DNA of 64,000 nucleotides, taken from Streptomyces chromofuscus. GTDB taxonomy: Bacteria > Actinomycetota > Actinomycetes > Streptomycetales > Streptomycetaceae. Both the position numbers and the translations under genes were made by a program. How positions within the stretch are numbered: position 1 is the stretch's first letter; every line of letters begins with the position of its first letter. The notes under the pieces are model-generated. The model saw nothing but the letters and a program-made list of their open reading frames with translations. It did not search any database and was not told where the DNA came from. The DNA is taken from positions 7,133,501 to 7,197,500 of the forward strand of contig NZ_CP063374.1 of NCBI RefSeq assembly GCF_015160875.1. The letters run 5' to 3'. Positions 1 to 8,123 of the stretch are shown here, one piece after another.

Positions 1-264
1 CGGGCCGGGACCCGACGTCAGCCCGGTGAGCGACCTTTTGCTTCGGCAGCGCGACAGGTGCGACGGCGGCAACGGACGGTCGGGCAGCGCCCTCTGCTCG
101 TCGACGTCATGGCCGTGCGGCGGCGGTGCCGCCTGCGAGGCCGCCCCGGGGGAGGACCGACCGGTCCGCGCGGGCACACGGCAGGATGACCGTCGCAAGG
201 CCGAACAACCGTGCACGCCGCCACCGTTGCCGGGCGGGCCCACGTCGGAGGAGAAGGAAGCAGC
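1..264. other. No gene recognised at left edge
   Basis: I see no recognisable protein, RNA or repeat here. Short frames on both strands are Arg/Pro/Gly-rich and typical of non-coding high-GC DNA. A possible ribosome binding site (GAGGAGAAGGAAG, about 247-259) lies just before the ATG of the broken amidohydrolase at 265, so the end of this stretch is probably that gene's leader. Confidence 0.4.
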
Positions 265-780
265 ATGAGCGAACCGGCCGCCGCACGCCTCACCCTCGAA
301 CTCACCGCGGGCTCGAACCCGACGGCCTGAAGGACCTCTACCGCGACCTGCACCGCCACCCCGAACTCGCCTTCCAGGAACACCGGACCGCCGCCCGGCT
401 GGCCGCCCGGCTGCGCGCGGCGGGATACGAGGTGACGGAAGGGGTCGGCCGTACCGGCGTCGTCGGCGTGCTCGCGAACGGGGACGGGCCGGTCGTCCGG
501 CTGCGCGGCGACATGGACGCCCTGCGACTTCGGCCCGGCGATGGGCAGCGAGGACTTCTCCCTGCCGGCGCCGGCGGGAGTGCCGTACGACTACTGGTAC
601 GTCACGACCACCCCGGCCGAAGTGTGGGAGGCGGCGTCCGGCGAGGGCCTGCTGGAGCGGCTGGGCAGCGTCCCCGGCAACCACAGCCCGCTGTTCGCGC
701 CCGACCTGTCGGTGCTCGTGCCCGGGGTGCAGACGCTGGTGTCGGCGGCCATGAGCCGACTGGGCCGCGGCGGCTCCTAG
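265..780 (+). pseudogene. M20-family amidohydrolase, frameshifted and internally deleted
   Basis: Remnant of an M20 metallo-amidohydrolase (amino-acid or peptide amide hydrolase family, normally about 400-430 aa). An ATG at 265 opens MSEPAAARLTLELTAG. The frame then shifts by one base near 309, and the family's N-terminal block continues (LYRDLHRHPELAFQE, then GDMDALR, normally the metal-binding ADMDALP). At about 523-540 it jumps directly to the C-terminal block beginning MGSEDFS, another family signature, and ends at 778-780. Roughly 250 residues of the centre, including the dimerisation domain and further metal ligands, are missing, so no active enzyme can be made. Confident as a remnant; the original substrate is unknown. 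Confidence 0.85.
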
Positions 781-812
781 GGCTGCCTCCGGCGGCTCAC
801 CAGGCACACGCT

Positions 813-843
813 GCCTGCCGCGGCCCGGTACGCGGCGGCAGGC
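813..843. terminator. Hairpin between amidohydrolase remnant and htpG
   Basis: Perfect 9-bp arms GCCTGCCGC (813-821) and GCGGCAGGC (835-843) separate the amidohydrolase remnant from htpG. No T-tract follows, which is usual for Streptomyces terminators, so the call rests on position and stem only. Confidence 0.45.
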
Positions 844-942
844 CCCGGCGCGTTGCGCCGAGGCCGCTTGTGCAGGCTGTCGCCGGTATGTCAGATTTCG
901 ATGGCACCCGCTCGCGCACATCGTTCGACCAGGAGGGATGCA

Positions 943-2775
943 ATGAGCACCGAGACGCTGGAGTTCCAGGCCGAAGCGCGGCAGCTCCTGCAGTTGATGG
1001 TCCACTCGATCTACTCGAACAAGGACATCTTCCTGCGGGAACTGATCTCCAACGCCTCCGACGCCCTGGACAAGCGGCGTCTCGCCGGTCTCAAGGACGA
1101 CCGTCTGCGGACCGACGACCTGCACGTCGACATCGCGGCGGACAAGGACGCCCGCACGCTCACCGTGCGGGACAACGGCATCGGCATGTCCCGCGACGAC
1201 GTGGTGGGCCTGATCGGCACCATCGCCAGGTCCGGTACGGCCGAGACGCTGCGCCGCCTCCGGGAGAACAAGGAGCCGGCGGAGCTGATCGGCCAGTTCG
1301 GCGTCGGCTTCTACTCCGTCTTCATGGTCGCCGACAAGGTCAGCCTGCTCACGCGCAAGGCCGGCGAGGAGACCGGCGTGCGCTGGGAGTCGGACGGCGA
1401 CGGCACGTACACGATCGAGACCGTCGAGGACGTGCCGGAGGGCACGTCGGTGACCGTTCACCTGCGTCCCGCCGACGAGGAGGACGCCCTCCACGACTAC
1501 GCCGACGAATGGAAGATCCGGGAGATCGTCAAGCGGTACTCGGACTTCATCTCGTACCCCATCCGCATGGGGGACGAGACCCTGAACTCGATGAAGGCGC
1601 TGTGGGCACGGCCGCGTTCGGAGGTGAAGGACGAGGAGTACCGGGAGTTCTACCGGCACATCAGCCACGACTGGTCGGAGCCTCTCGACATCATCCGGAT
1701 GAGGGCGGAGGGCACCTTCGAGTACGAGGCCCTGCTGTTCCTCCCGGCGCGCGCCCCGCACGACCTGTTCCAGCGCGACGCCCGCCACGGCGTCCAGCTC
1801 TACGTCAAGCGCGTGTTCATCATGGACGACAGCCGTGAGCTGCTGCCCGACCACCTCCGCTTCGTCAAGGGAGTCGTCGACGCCGCCGACCTGTCGCTGA
1901 ACATCTCCCGCGAGATCCTCCAGCAGGACCGGCACATCCAGATGATCCGCCGTCGCCTCGCGAAGAAGGTCCTGTCGACCGTCAAGGACCTCATGCGCAA
2001 CGACCCCGAGAAGTACCGCACGTTCTGGCGGGAGTTCGGCCGGGTGGTCAAGGAGGGACTGCTCGGCGCGCCCGAGGACCACAAGGCGATCCTCGACATC
2101 GCGTCGTTCGCCTCCACCGCGGGCGAGGAGCCGACCACCCTGTCCGAGTACGTCGCCCGGATGAAGGACGGCCAGGACAAAATCTACTTCATGACCGGCG
2201 AAAGCCGCGCGCAGATCGAGAACTCTCCGCACATGGAGGCGTTCCGGGCCAAGGAGTACGAGGTCCTGCTGCTCACCGACCCGGTCGACGAGATCTGGGT
2301 GGAGGCGGTGCGGGACTTCGAGGGCAAGGAGTTCCAGTCCGTCGCCCGCGGCGCGGTCGACCTGCCCTCCGGTGAGGAAGTGTCGCAGGAGCGGTCAGGC
2401 GCATACGCGGCACTGCTGACCTGGCTCAACGAGACGCTCGACGACGTGAAGGACGTCCGGCTGACGACGCGGCTGACCAGCTCACCGGCGTGCCTGGTCA
2501 ACGACGCCGAGGGCCTCACGCCGACGCTGGAGAAGATGTACCGGGCGATGGGCCAGGAGCTGCCGCCGGTGAAGCGCGTCCTGGAGCTGAACCCGGAGCA
2601 TCCGCTGGTCAGCGGGTTGAACACGGCGTTCGAGCAGCGCGGTGCGCAGGACGCGGAGCTGACCGAAACGGCGGAGCTGCTGTACGGCACGGCCCTCCTC
2701 GCGGAAGGCGGCGACCTGTCCGACCCGGCACGCTTCGCCAAGCTGCTCGCCGACCGACTGGCCCGGACCGTGTGA
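943..2775 (+). CDS. htpG: Molecular chaperone HtpG (Hsp90)
   Basis: Bacterial Hsp90, a cytosolic ATP-dependent homodimeric chaperone. The 610 residues match the family length (E. coli about 624). The N-terminal GHKL ATPase domain shows NASDALDKRR (about residue 37), DNGIGM (about 77) and GQFGVGFYS (about 117). The middle domain contains NISREILQQ (about 320), the region with the catalytic loop arginine. The C-terminal dimerisation domain follows. The ATG at 943 is chosen because AGGAGG lies at 931-936 and the protein then begins with the usual ETLEFQAEARQLL. The same frame is open further upstream, but without homology. It appears monocistronic; I see no CIRCE or HAIR heat-shock operator in the short leader. 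Confidence 0.97.
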   Translation: MSTETLEFQAEARQLLQLMVHSIYSNKDIFLRELISNASDALDKRRLAGLKDDRLRTDDLHVDIAADKDARTLTVRDNGIGMSRDDVVGLIGTIARSGTAETLRRLRENKEPAELIGQFGVGFYSVFMVADKVSLLTRKAGEETGVRWESDGDGTYTIETVEDVPEGTSVTVHLRPADEEDALHDYADEWKIREIVKRYSDFISYPIRMGDETLNSMKALWARPRSEVKDEEYREFYRHISHDWSEPLDIIRMRAEGTFEYEALLFLPARAPHDLFQRDARHGVQLYVKRVFIMDDSRELLPDHLRFVKGVVDAADLSLNISREILQQDRHIQMIRRRLAKKVLSTVKDLMRNDPEKYRTFWREFGRVVKEGLLGAPEDHKAILDIASFASTAGEEPTTLSEYVARMKDGQDKIYFMTGESRAQIENSPHMEAFRAKEYEVLLLTDPVDEIWVEAVRDFEGKEFQSVARGAVDLPSGEEVSQERSGAYAALLTWLNETLDDVKDVRLTTRLTSSPACLVNDAEGLTPTLEKMYRAMGQELPPVKRVLELNPEHPLVSGLNTAFEQRGAQDAELTETAELLYGTALLAEGGDLSDPARFAKLLADRLARTV

Positions 2776-2808
2776 CCGGCACGCTTCGGTGAATGGCGTG
2801 GGGTGAGG

Positions 2809-2962
2809 CGCCGGCTGCGGGCGGTGGGCGGCCTGGTGACCGCCTGAGCGCCGGCTGCGGGTGGTGGCGTCCGGGGCGCCGGTTGCCGGTGGTGAGGGGT
2901 ACTGGGCGTCGGCTGCCGGTGGTGAGGGTTCCTCCGTGCCGCTGCCGCTGCCGCTGCCGGTG
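2809..2962. repeat. Degenerate GC-rich direct repeats after htpG
   Basis: The gap between htpG and the convergent HhH-GPD gene holds about four degenerate copies of a roughly 28-30 bp unit containing GCCGGCTGCGGGTGGTG. It is followed by a short (GCCGCT)n run at about 2935-2955. No gene is visible in the gap. Confidence 0.6.
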
Positions 2963-2992
2963 GCGGGTGCTCGGGTGTCGGGTGGCGTGGGG

Positions 2993-3643
2993 TCAGGCCG
3001 CGCGGCGCAGGCTGTCCTTGGCCACCTCCTTGTCCAGCGCCGCCCGCACCAGCGCCGCGGCGAGCACCGTCGGCTCGGCGTCACCGGCGAGTTCCACCAG
3101 GCGGTCGGGATCCTTCGGCAGGCCGAGCCGCTCCGCGCCGGACAGCGCCTTGGCGTCCAGGTACGGAGCGGCCTCGGGCCAGACGCGCTGGGCCTCGCGC
3201 AGGAAGATGTCGGCGCCCGTGGGTCCGACACCGGGGATCTCCTGCAGCAGCCGGCGCAGCGCGTCGACGTCGCCGCCGGCCTCCTCGCGCAGTCGTCGCA
3301 GATCGCCGCCCCAGCGGTCGATCAGCAGCTGCGCGCCGTCGCCGAGCTGGGTGGCCGTGCGCTCGTCGTAGCGCCGGTAGCCGCCCCGGCCCAGTGCGTC
3401 CACCCGGTCCTGCCAGTCGGCCCCGGCCATCCGCCGCGCGTCGCGCAGCCCCGCCTCGTGCAGGGCGCGCGCCGCCGCGACGGCCAGCGATGCCCGGATC
3501 CGGGCGCTGAGCAGCAGCGACAGCACCTGGAGCCGGTACAGCGGCTGCGGCGTGTCCCGCAGCCGGATGCCGGCCTCCTCGGCGTACGTGCGTCCGTGCG
3601 CGTTCAGCAGCTCGCGCACGACCCGCTGCTGTCTGCCGGTCAT
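2993..3643 (-). CDS. HhH-GPD (endonuclease III-like) protein without Fe-S cluster
   Basis: 216-residue all-alpha protein of the HhH-GPD DNA glycosylase superfamily (base-excision repair). The helix-hairpin-helix reads EIPGVGPTGADIFL, and a following Asp sits in APYLDAKAL, where the catalytic Asp of the family would be. The Lys that follows GVG in bifunctional endonuclease III is Thr/Gly here. There is no cysteine at all, so the 4Fe-4S cluster loop is absent. It is therefore a divergent, probably monofunctional or non-catalytic, member. The ATG at 3643 overlaps the stop of the upstream DUF3140 gene (ATGA), indicating translational coupling. Confidence 0.8.
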   Translation of the reverse strand: MTGRQQRVVRELLNAHGRTYAEEAGIRLRDTPQPLYRLQVLSLLLSARIRASLAVAAARALHEAGLRDARRMAGADWQDRVDALGRGGYRRYDERTATQLGDGAQLLIDRWGGDLRRLREEAGGDVDALRRLLQEIPGVGPTGADIFLREAQRVWPEAAPYLDAKALSGAERLGLPKDPDRLVELAGDAEPTVLAAALVRAALDKEVAKDSLRRAA

Positions 3644-3972
3644 GGCTTCAGCGGGTCGTGGCCCAGCGTCATCAGCTGGTGCCGGTGGCGGGTCTGCTCC
3701 GGCTCGGGCTCGTTCTCCACGTCCACGAGGGCGCCGACCGTGTCCACCACGTCGTACATCACCTGGATGTCGTCGTCGGTGAGGTCGGTGCGCCGCTTCT
3801 GCAGGATCGCGAGCACGTGCTGTCCGGTGGGCGTGCCGGCCTGCTCCGGCAGCGGTTCCGTGTCCTCGGCGGCGTCGCGGACCCGCAGCCAGGCGGCCAG
3901 CTCCTGCGAGGTCATGTTCACCGCGCGGTGGAAGTTCTCCCACAGCGCGTCGAGTTCGAGGGCATCGGTCAT
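3640..3972 (-). CDS. DUF3140 family protein
   Basis: 110-residue acidic cytosolic protein recognised as DUF3140: N-terminal LWENFHRAVNMTSQELAAWL, then GQHVLAILQKRRTDLTDDDIQVMYDVV. The family's function is unknown. It is the first gene of a two-gene unit, its last four bases overlapping the HhH-GPD start. A link to DNA damage is only inferred from that partner. The ATG at 3972 is used; a second in-frame ATG downstream is within the conserved region. Confidence 0.85.
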   Translation of the reverse strand: MTDALELDALWENFHRAVNMTSQELAAWLRVRDAAEDTEPLPEQAGTPTGQHVLAILQKRRTDLTDDDIQVMYDVVDTVGALVDVENEPEPEQTRHRHQLMTLGHDPLKP

Positions 3973-4011
3973 CCGCCCCTCCCTCCTTCGTACGGTCGTG
4001 CCGTGCGGCGG

Positions 4012-4491
4012 TCAGTCGCGCGGGGCGTTCTCCGCCTCGAACATCCACCGCTGCTTCTCCAGCTCCGCGGTGATGGAGATGAGCAGGTCCTGGGTGACCG
4101 GGTCCGGCTTCTCGGTCGCCTCGATCCGCGACCGCAGCCGGCCGATGGCCGCATCCAGCGCCTCCACCATCAGCTGGACGACCTCGTCGTCGCGCAGCCA
4201 GCCGTCCTTGGGGGCGGGCAGCGAGAAGCGGGCGGCGACGGTCTCGGGGCGGCCGTCCGGCGGGGTGCCGAGTGCGGCGGCGCGCTCCGCCACCGTGTCG
4301 GCGAAGCCGCGGGCGGCCGAGACCACCTCGTCCAGTTGGAGGTGGATCGAGCGGAAGCGGGGGCCCACGATGTTCCAGTGCGCCTGCTTCCCGGTGAGCG
4401 ACAGTCCGAGCAGATCCACCAGGGTCTCCTGGAGCGCGTCGCCGGTGACCTGCCGCGCCTCGTCGGGCAGTGTGCTCCTCACGACGGTCAT
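4012..4491 (-). CDS. dps: Dps-family ferritin-like DNA-binding protein
   Basis: 159-residue Dps/DNA-protecting ferritin: oxidises and stores iron in a dodecamer and protects DNA in stress or stationary phase. The signature KQAHWNIVGPRFRSIHLQL (about residues 35-53) carries the ferroxidase His, and further acidic ligands follow in the second helix. The C-terminus is short and lacks a long Lys-rich DNA-binding tail. The ATG at 4491 follows GGGAG closely and overlaps the WhiB-like stop (ATGA), so the two genes are translationally coupled. Streptomyces usually have several Dps paralogues; which one this is cannot be told. Confidence 0.92.
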   Translation of the reverse strand: MTVVRSTLPDEARQVTGDALQETLVDLLGLSLTGKQAHWNIVGPRFRSIHLQLDEVVSAARGFADTVAERAAALGTPPDGRPETVAARFSLPAPKDGWLRDDEVVQLMVEALDAAIGRLRSRIEATEKPDPVTQDLLISITAELEKQRWMFEAENAPRD

Positions 4492-4751
4492 GGTGCGTTT
4501 CTCCCTTTCATGTCGTCCCTGGTCCTTGTCGTACGGAGCAGTTCGGCGCGTTCGTGCTCGCCGGTCCCGCCCCACACGCCCGACGTCTGCCCGCTGCTCA
4601 GCGCGTAGCGCAGACATTGGGCCATCACCGTGCACCGGGCGCAGACGCGCTTGGCGGCCGCGATGTCCCGGAGCGCCGGTCCCGTCGTGCCCACGGGGAA
4701 GAACATCTCAGGGTCCTCACCCACGCAGGCGGCTCGCCGCAACCACTCCAT
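4488..4751 (-). CDS. WhiB-like Fe-S transcription factor
   Basis: 87-residue Wbl protein. Four cluster cysteines are visible at residues 9, 37, 40 and 46 (C-x27-C-x2-C-x5-C), followed by the GVWGG turn and a basic tail. The family binds a 4Fe-4S cluster, senses redox/NO and usually works with the principal sigma factor. The ATG at 4751 is chosen because MEWLRRAACVGEDPEMFFP aligns with the canonical N-terminus; an upstream TTG (4784) would add 11 residues of no evident homology. It is coupled to dps by an ATGA overlap. The first copy of the 34-bp array ends about 40 bp upstream, so its promoter lies in or next to the repeats. Confidence 0.92.
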   Translation of the reverse strand: MEWLRRAACVGEDPEMFFPVGTTGPALRDIAAAKRVCARCTVMAQCLRYALSSGQTSGVWGGTGEHERAELLRTTRTRDDMKGRNAP

Positions 4752-4791
4752 GCGGGCGCGGGTGCCCCGGGCGAACCGGTGCAAACGGCAT

Positions 4792-5162
4792 GTCTCAACC
4801 TGCGAGCACCTGGCCCGGGGGCGCCGTCTCAGCCGGCGGGTGCCTGTGGCGGGAGCGCGGTCTGAGTCGGCGGGTGCCTGTGGCGGGAGCGCGGTCTGAG
4901 TCGGCGGGCGCCTGTGACGGGAGCGCGGTCTCAGTCGGCGGGCACCCGTGGCGTGTCAGCGGGTGGGCACCCGTGACGGGGGCGCCGTCTCAGCCGGCGG
5001 GCGCCTGAGACGGGGCGCGGTGTCAGCGGTTGGGTGCCTGTGGCGGGGGGTGGCGTGTCAGCGGTTGGGCGCCTGTGGCGGGAGCGCGGTCTCAGTCGAC
5101 GGGCACCCGTGGCGGGGGTGGCGTGTCAGCGGGCGGGCGCCTGTGGCGGGGGCGGCGTCTCA
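4792..5162. repeat. 34-bp tandem repeat array (about 11 copies)
   Basis: About eleven head-to-tail copies of a 34-bp unit starting GTCTCAGCCGGCGGGCGCC and continuing TGTGGCGGGAGCGCG. Units start near 4792, 4826, 4860, 4894, 4928 and so on; a few differ by one to nine bases in length. The last unit (5157 onward) runs into the 3' end of the alpha/beta hydrolase, and its TCA is that gene's stop codon. The array fills the whole gap between the hydrolase and the WhiB gene. There are no spacers, so it is not a CRISPR. Confidence 0.93.
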
Positions 5163-5969
5163 GCCGGCGAGCACCTCGTCCAGGAAGCGGGTCACGTCCG
5201 CGAAGACCTCCGCCTTGTTCGTCTCGTGGAAGACCTCGTGCCGCGCGCCCGGATAGATCCGTTCGGTCAGGGCGCCCCCGCTCAGCCGTTCCACGCCGAT
5301 CCGGCTCCCGGCGAGTGGGACCAGCCGGTCGTCGTCCCCGTGCAGCCACAGCACCGGCAGGGCGCCCACGTCCCCGCTCTCGGCCACGTCCCGCAGGGTC
5401 CGGGCGAACGCCTCCAGCGTCGGCCGCTTCATCGGGCCGTGCCAGACCAGCGGATCGGCGGCGTAGGCGGCCCCCACGGCGGGGTCGCGGGACAGCGCGG
5501 CCGGGTTGACCGGGACGTCGGGGATCTCGTCGTGCGCGAGCAGCAGGCCAGGCGTCTCCCAAGCGCCGATCACCGGCCCTGAGAGCACGAGCGCGGCCAG
5601 TCCGGCACCGTGGCGCTGGGCGTAGCGGGCTGCGATCAGGCCGCCCATGGAGTGCCCGACCAGCACCAGCGGCACGCCCGGGTACGCAGCCCCGACCCGT
5701 TCGGCGACCGTATGCAGATCGGTGACGACGTCCTCGAAGTCCTCGACCAGCACCCGCTCGCCCGCGGACCCGCCGTGCCCCAGGTGATCCGGGCCGAAGA
5801 CGGCGGCCCCGTACTCCCCGAAGACCTCGGCCGGCCCCTCGTACCGGCCCATGTGCTCCCCGTAGCCGTGCGAGACGAGAACGAGGCAGGCCGGGTCCGG
5901 GTGCGGCCACTCGCGGGCGCTGATCGCTCCCCGGGTGCCGGTGAGGAGGTGCTCGCGGGCGTCGGCCAT
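5160..5969 (-). CDS. Alpha/beta hydrolase, monoacylglycerol lipase-like
   Basis: 269-residue serine hydrolase of the lysophospholipase/monoglyceride lipase group. It shows the oxyanion segment SHGYGEH, nucleophile elbow GHSMGG (about residue 107), acid in LHGDDDRLVP and terminal His in GARHEVFHE. No signal peptide, so it is probably cytosolic. The ATG at 5969 gives a normal N-terminus. The gene ends LDEVLAG with its stop inside the first unit of the 34-bp array, so the array probably arose from this 3' end. Substrate not determinable. Confidence 0.9.
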   Translation of the reverse strand: MADAREHLLTGTRGAISAREWPHPDPACLVLVSHGYGEHMGRYEGPAEVFGEYGAAVFGPDHLGHGGSAGERVLVEDFEDVVTDLHTVAERVGAAYPGVPLVLVGHSMGGLIAARYAQRHGAGLAALVLSGPVIGAWETPGLLLAHDEIPDVPVNPAALSRDPAVGAAYAADPLVWHGPMKRPTLEAFARTLRDVAESGDVGALPVLWLHGDDDRLVPLAGSRIGVERLSGGALTERIYPGARHEVFHETNKAEVFADVTRFLDEVLAG

Positions 5970-6298
5970 GGTTACCCCAACTGCGTCGGTGAAGGCTTCC
6001 CGGGATCTTTTCAGGGATCTTTTCAGGGCGGGACCCGGCGGTCCATGGCAAGATTACGCACATCATCCAGCAAGCCGGATACTTGCTGTGCAAATGCGGC
6101 TTCCGCATGCAAGTGGATGCTCGCAATCATCCAGTCGCGGCAGGTCGGCCTGAGGTCCGAAACCGGTGTCCGACGCGGTACGGCGGCGTACGGCAGCAGG
6201 GGCGTATGCGGTGGAGGACCGCGGGGCTGCAGGGCGGTAGTGCTGCTGCATGGCCGCAGGACTGCGGTGGGCGCCGTCGGCGCGCTGATCGCGCCGTG
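5970..6298. other. Intergenic stretch with short repeats, no gene
   Basis: No convincing gene. A 12-bp direct repeat GGATCTTTTCAG occurs twice in tandem (6003-6014, 6015-6026) just upstream of the hydrolase start. A comparatively AT-rich patch (about 6045-6135) has several TTGC/GCAA half-site-like words (TTGCATG-, AGCAAG-, TTGCAC-type on the minus strand). This looks regulatory, perhaps a former Lrp/AsnC-type site, but no regulator gene accompanies it. Confidence 0.4.
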
Positions 6299-6339
6299 CT
6301 CCCGCAAGCACGGCGCTGATCGCGCCGTGCTTGCGGGAG
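6299..6339. terminator. Perfect 18-bp stem terminator after tetR
   Basis: Arms CTCCCGCAAGCACGGCGC (6299-6316) and its exact reverse complement (6322-6339), with a 5-nt loop, lie 10 bp beyond the stop of the minus-strand TetR gene. Part of the loop region (GCTGATCGCGCCGTGCT) is repeated at about 6283-6300. Confidence 0.85.
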
Positions 6340-6349
6340 GGATGCCTTG

Positions 6350-7024
6350 TCAGGCGGTGGTGTCGCTTCGCGAAGGCGGCAGCAGACCGTGGAGGACGAG
6401 GGTGGAGAGCGCGTCCGCCATGCTGTTCCTGTCCTGTTCCGCCACCGGCGCGACGGCGGGGTTCAGCCGGTCGGCGATCGGGTCCTGCGCGAGAGCCAGC
6501 GCGGGCCCGGTGACGGCGAAGTACAGAAGGTGCGTCGGCACACGTGGGATGCGTCCGGCTGCCACCAGGTTGCTGATCGTCGGCTCGATGCTGTCCCAGA
6601 ACGGCTTGACGAACCGGCGGTGGAGATGGTCCAAGCGGCTGGAGTCGCGAGTCGACTCATCCGCCATCAGCCGGTTCATCGCCGAGGCGTTCGCGGACAG
6701 CCGGTACAGCTGGATGATGACGTTCCTCAGTCGTTCCTCGTCGTCGTGGCACTCCGCCAGTCGCTCGTCGAGCCCGGCCTGGACGTCCAGCAGTGCGAAG
6801 TCGACGACAGCGCGCCAGAAGTTCTCCTTCGACCTGTAGCGGTCGTTGATGAAGTTGTGGCTGACGCCGAGCCGCCGGGCCAGCTCTCGGACTGTGGTCG
6901 CGGCATACCCGAGTTCGGCGAAGGTGTCGAGGCCGCGGCGAAGGATCTCGCTCTCGTCCAGTTCCACCGGGGTGTACTTGCCGCGCGTCCTGATTTTCGC
7001 AACCTCGTGTGTTGTGTCGGTCAC
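6350..7024 (-). CDS. TetR-family transcriptional regulator
   Basis: About 224 residues. An N-terminal TetR helix-turn-helix is clear (ILRRGLDTFAELGYAATTV then ELARRLGVSHNFINDRYRSK), followed by an all-helical ligand domain. The start is uncertain: GTG at 7024 has GGAAAG upstream, while an in-frame ATG at 7075 is also open. It is transcribed away from the secreted SnoaL-like gene and SDR, and is the obvious candidate regulator of that pair. A palindrome GCTTGA-TGAG-TCAAGC at 7319-7334 in the shared intergenic region is a possible operator. Confidence 0.85.
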   Translation of the reverse strand: MTDTTHEVAKIRTRGKYTPVELDESEILRRGLDTFAELGYAATTVRELARRLGVSHNFINDRYRSKENFWRAVVDFALLDVQAGLDERLAECHDDEERLRNVIIQLYRLSANASAMNRLMADESTRDSSRLDHLHRRFVKPFWDSIEPTISNLVAAGRIPRVPTHLLYFAVTGPALALAQDPIADRLNPAVAPVAEQDRNSMADALSTLVLHGLLPPSRSDTTA

Positions 7025-7382
7025 TCCGGCATCTTTCCGTTCGCCGCCTTTCGGTCCGCTCTGGGTCGTTCGCACGCGCTGTCGACCGTCGCGCCGGTCG
7101 CCCCCGGGGGTCGGCGTATGGCCCTCGTTCGACCAGCGAGTTACCCGTGCCGACCTGCCCCTCGTCGAATGCCGCCACTTCGCGGCGGCCGCGGCGGGTG
7201 GTCGTCCGTCCGGGTGTGCGGCTCAAGTCTTGCATGGTGGTTGTCATCCGAGGGGTGTGGCGCGAAGGCAGGTGCCCGCGTCCCGGAACAGCTTGACGCC
7301 TGTCAGACTCAGGCACATGCTTGATGAGTCAAGCAAAAATTGGCGAGGTCGGCAGAGGCCGACCGTTCCTCAGGAGTGATCT
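7025..7382. promoter_or_regulatory. Divergent tetR / snoaL-like intergenic region
   Basis: 358 bp without a gene. Near the + gene it contains the palindrome GCTTGATGAGTCAAGC (7319-7334, 6-bp perfect arms), preceded by GCTTGAC at 7291. AGGAG at 7372-7376 is the ribosome binding site for the GTG at 7383. The rest is ordinary high-GC sequence with no repeat that I can see. Confidence 0.55.
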
Positions 7383-8009
7383 GTGACTTCCCAGCAGGAT
7401 CTTGAGTCCGCATCAGCCCGCAGCTCCGCCTCCACGCGTCGGCGCCGCCGGAGGGTGATCGGTGCCATGGCCGGCCTGGCCGTCGCCGCCGCCCTGACCG
7501 CGGCAGCAGTCCCGGCGTCGGCGCAGAGCGAGGCACCGCTTCCCGCGGCCTCGTCCTCGGCGGACTCGTCCGACCGGCACTACCTCTCGCCGCTGGAGGT
7601 CTCCTCGGCGTTCTACGGCAGCTACAACGGAGACCTCGCCGCCGGCTTCGACCGCTACATCTCGAAGGACCTGTTGCTGCACGGGTTCAACGGGCCCGAG
7701 GACCGCGAGTCCTGGCTCGCGGGCGACCTCAACATCAAGGCGGGGCTCACCGGCTTCAAGATGACCATCCTTGACCAGATCGTGGAGGGCAACAAGGTCG
7801 TCACGCGCTGGAGTTTCACGGGCGTCCACACCGGCACGGTCTTCGGTATCCCCGCCTCCGGTCGCCAGGTCACGCTGAGCGGAATCTCCATCGACCGCGT
7901 GGTCCAGGGCCAGTCGGTCGAGCACTGGTCGGAGGGGAACTTCGGCAGGTTCCTGGACGAGCTCCGCGGTGAGACGCCGCCGGAGTCCGTCACCCCCAGC
8001 GCCAACTAA
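7383..8009 (+). CDS. Secreted SnoaL/NTF2-like protein
   Basis: 208 residues. An Arg-rich n-region, a hydrophobic core (about residues 25-44) and an ASA|QS site (cut after about residue 47) form a Sec signal peptide. The mature part has the alpha+beta cone (NTF2/SnoaL) pattern: VSSAFYGSYNGDLAAGFDRYIS, then MTILDQIVEGNKVVTRWSFTGVHTG and VEHWSEGNFGRFLDEL. Relatives are ester cyclases, isomerases or simple binding proteins; an exported member is less usual. GTG start with AGGAG 6 bp upstream. It is followed 114 bp later by an SDR gene in the same direction and probably forms a unit with it under the divergent TetR. Confidence 0.8.
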   Translation: MTSQQDLESASARSSASTRRRRRRVIGAMAGLAVAAALTAAAVPASAQSEAPLPAASSSADSSDRHYLSPLEVSSAFYGSYNGDLAAGFDRYISKDLLLHGFNGPEDRESWLAGDLNIKAGLTGFKMTILDQIVEGNKVVTRWSFTGVHTGTVFGIPASGRQVTLSGISIDRVVQGQSVEHWSEGNFGRFLDELRGETPPESVTPSAN

Positions 8010-8123
8010 ACCAGCGTCGGCCCCCGGCCCTGGCGCAGTTCAGGGCCGGGCGGCTCGGCGCCACCCCAGCACACCCGCGCGGTGCACACCGGCGCCGCGC
8101 ACATCAGAACCAGGAGCAGTTCC

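Noticed and set aside
4792..5162. CRISPR array
   Set aside because: The 34-bp units are directly adjacent with no unique spacers, and no cas genes are present.
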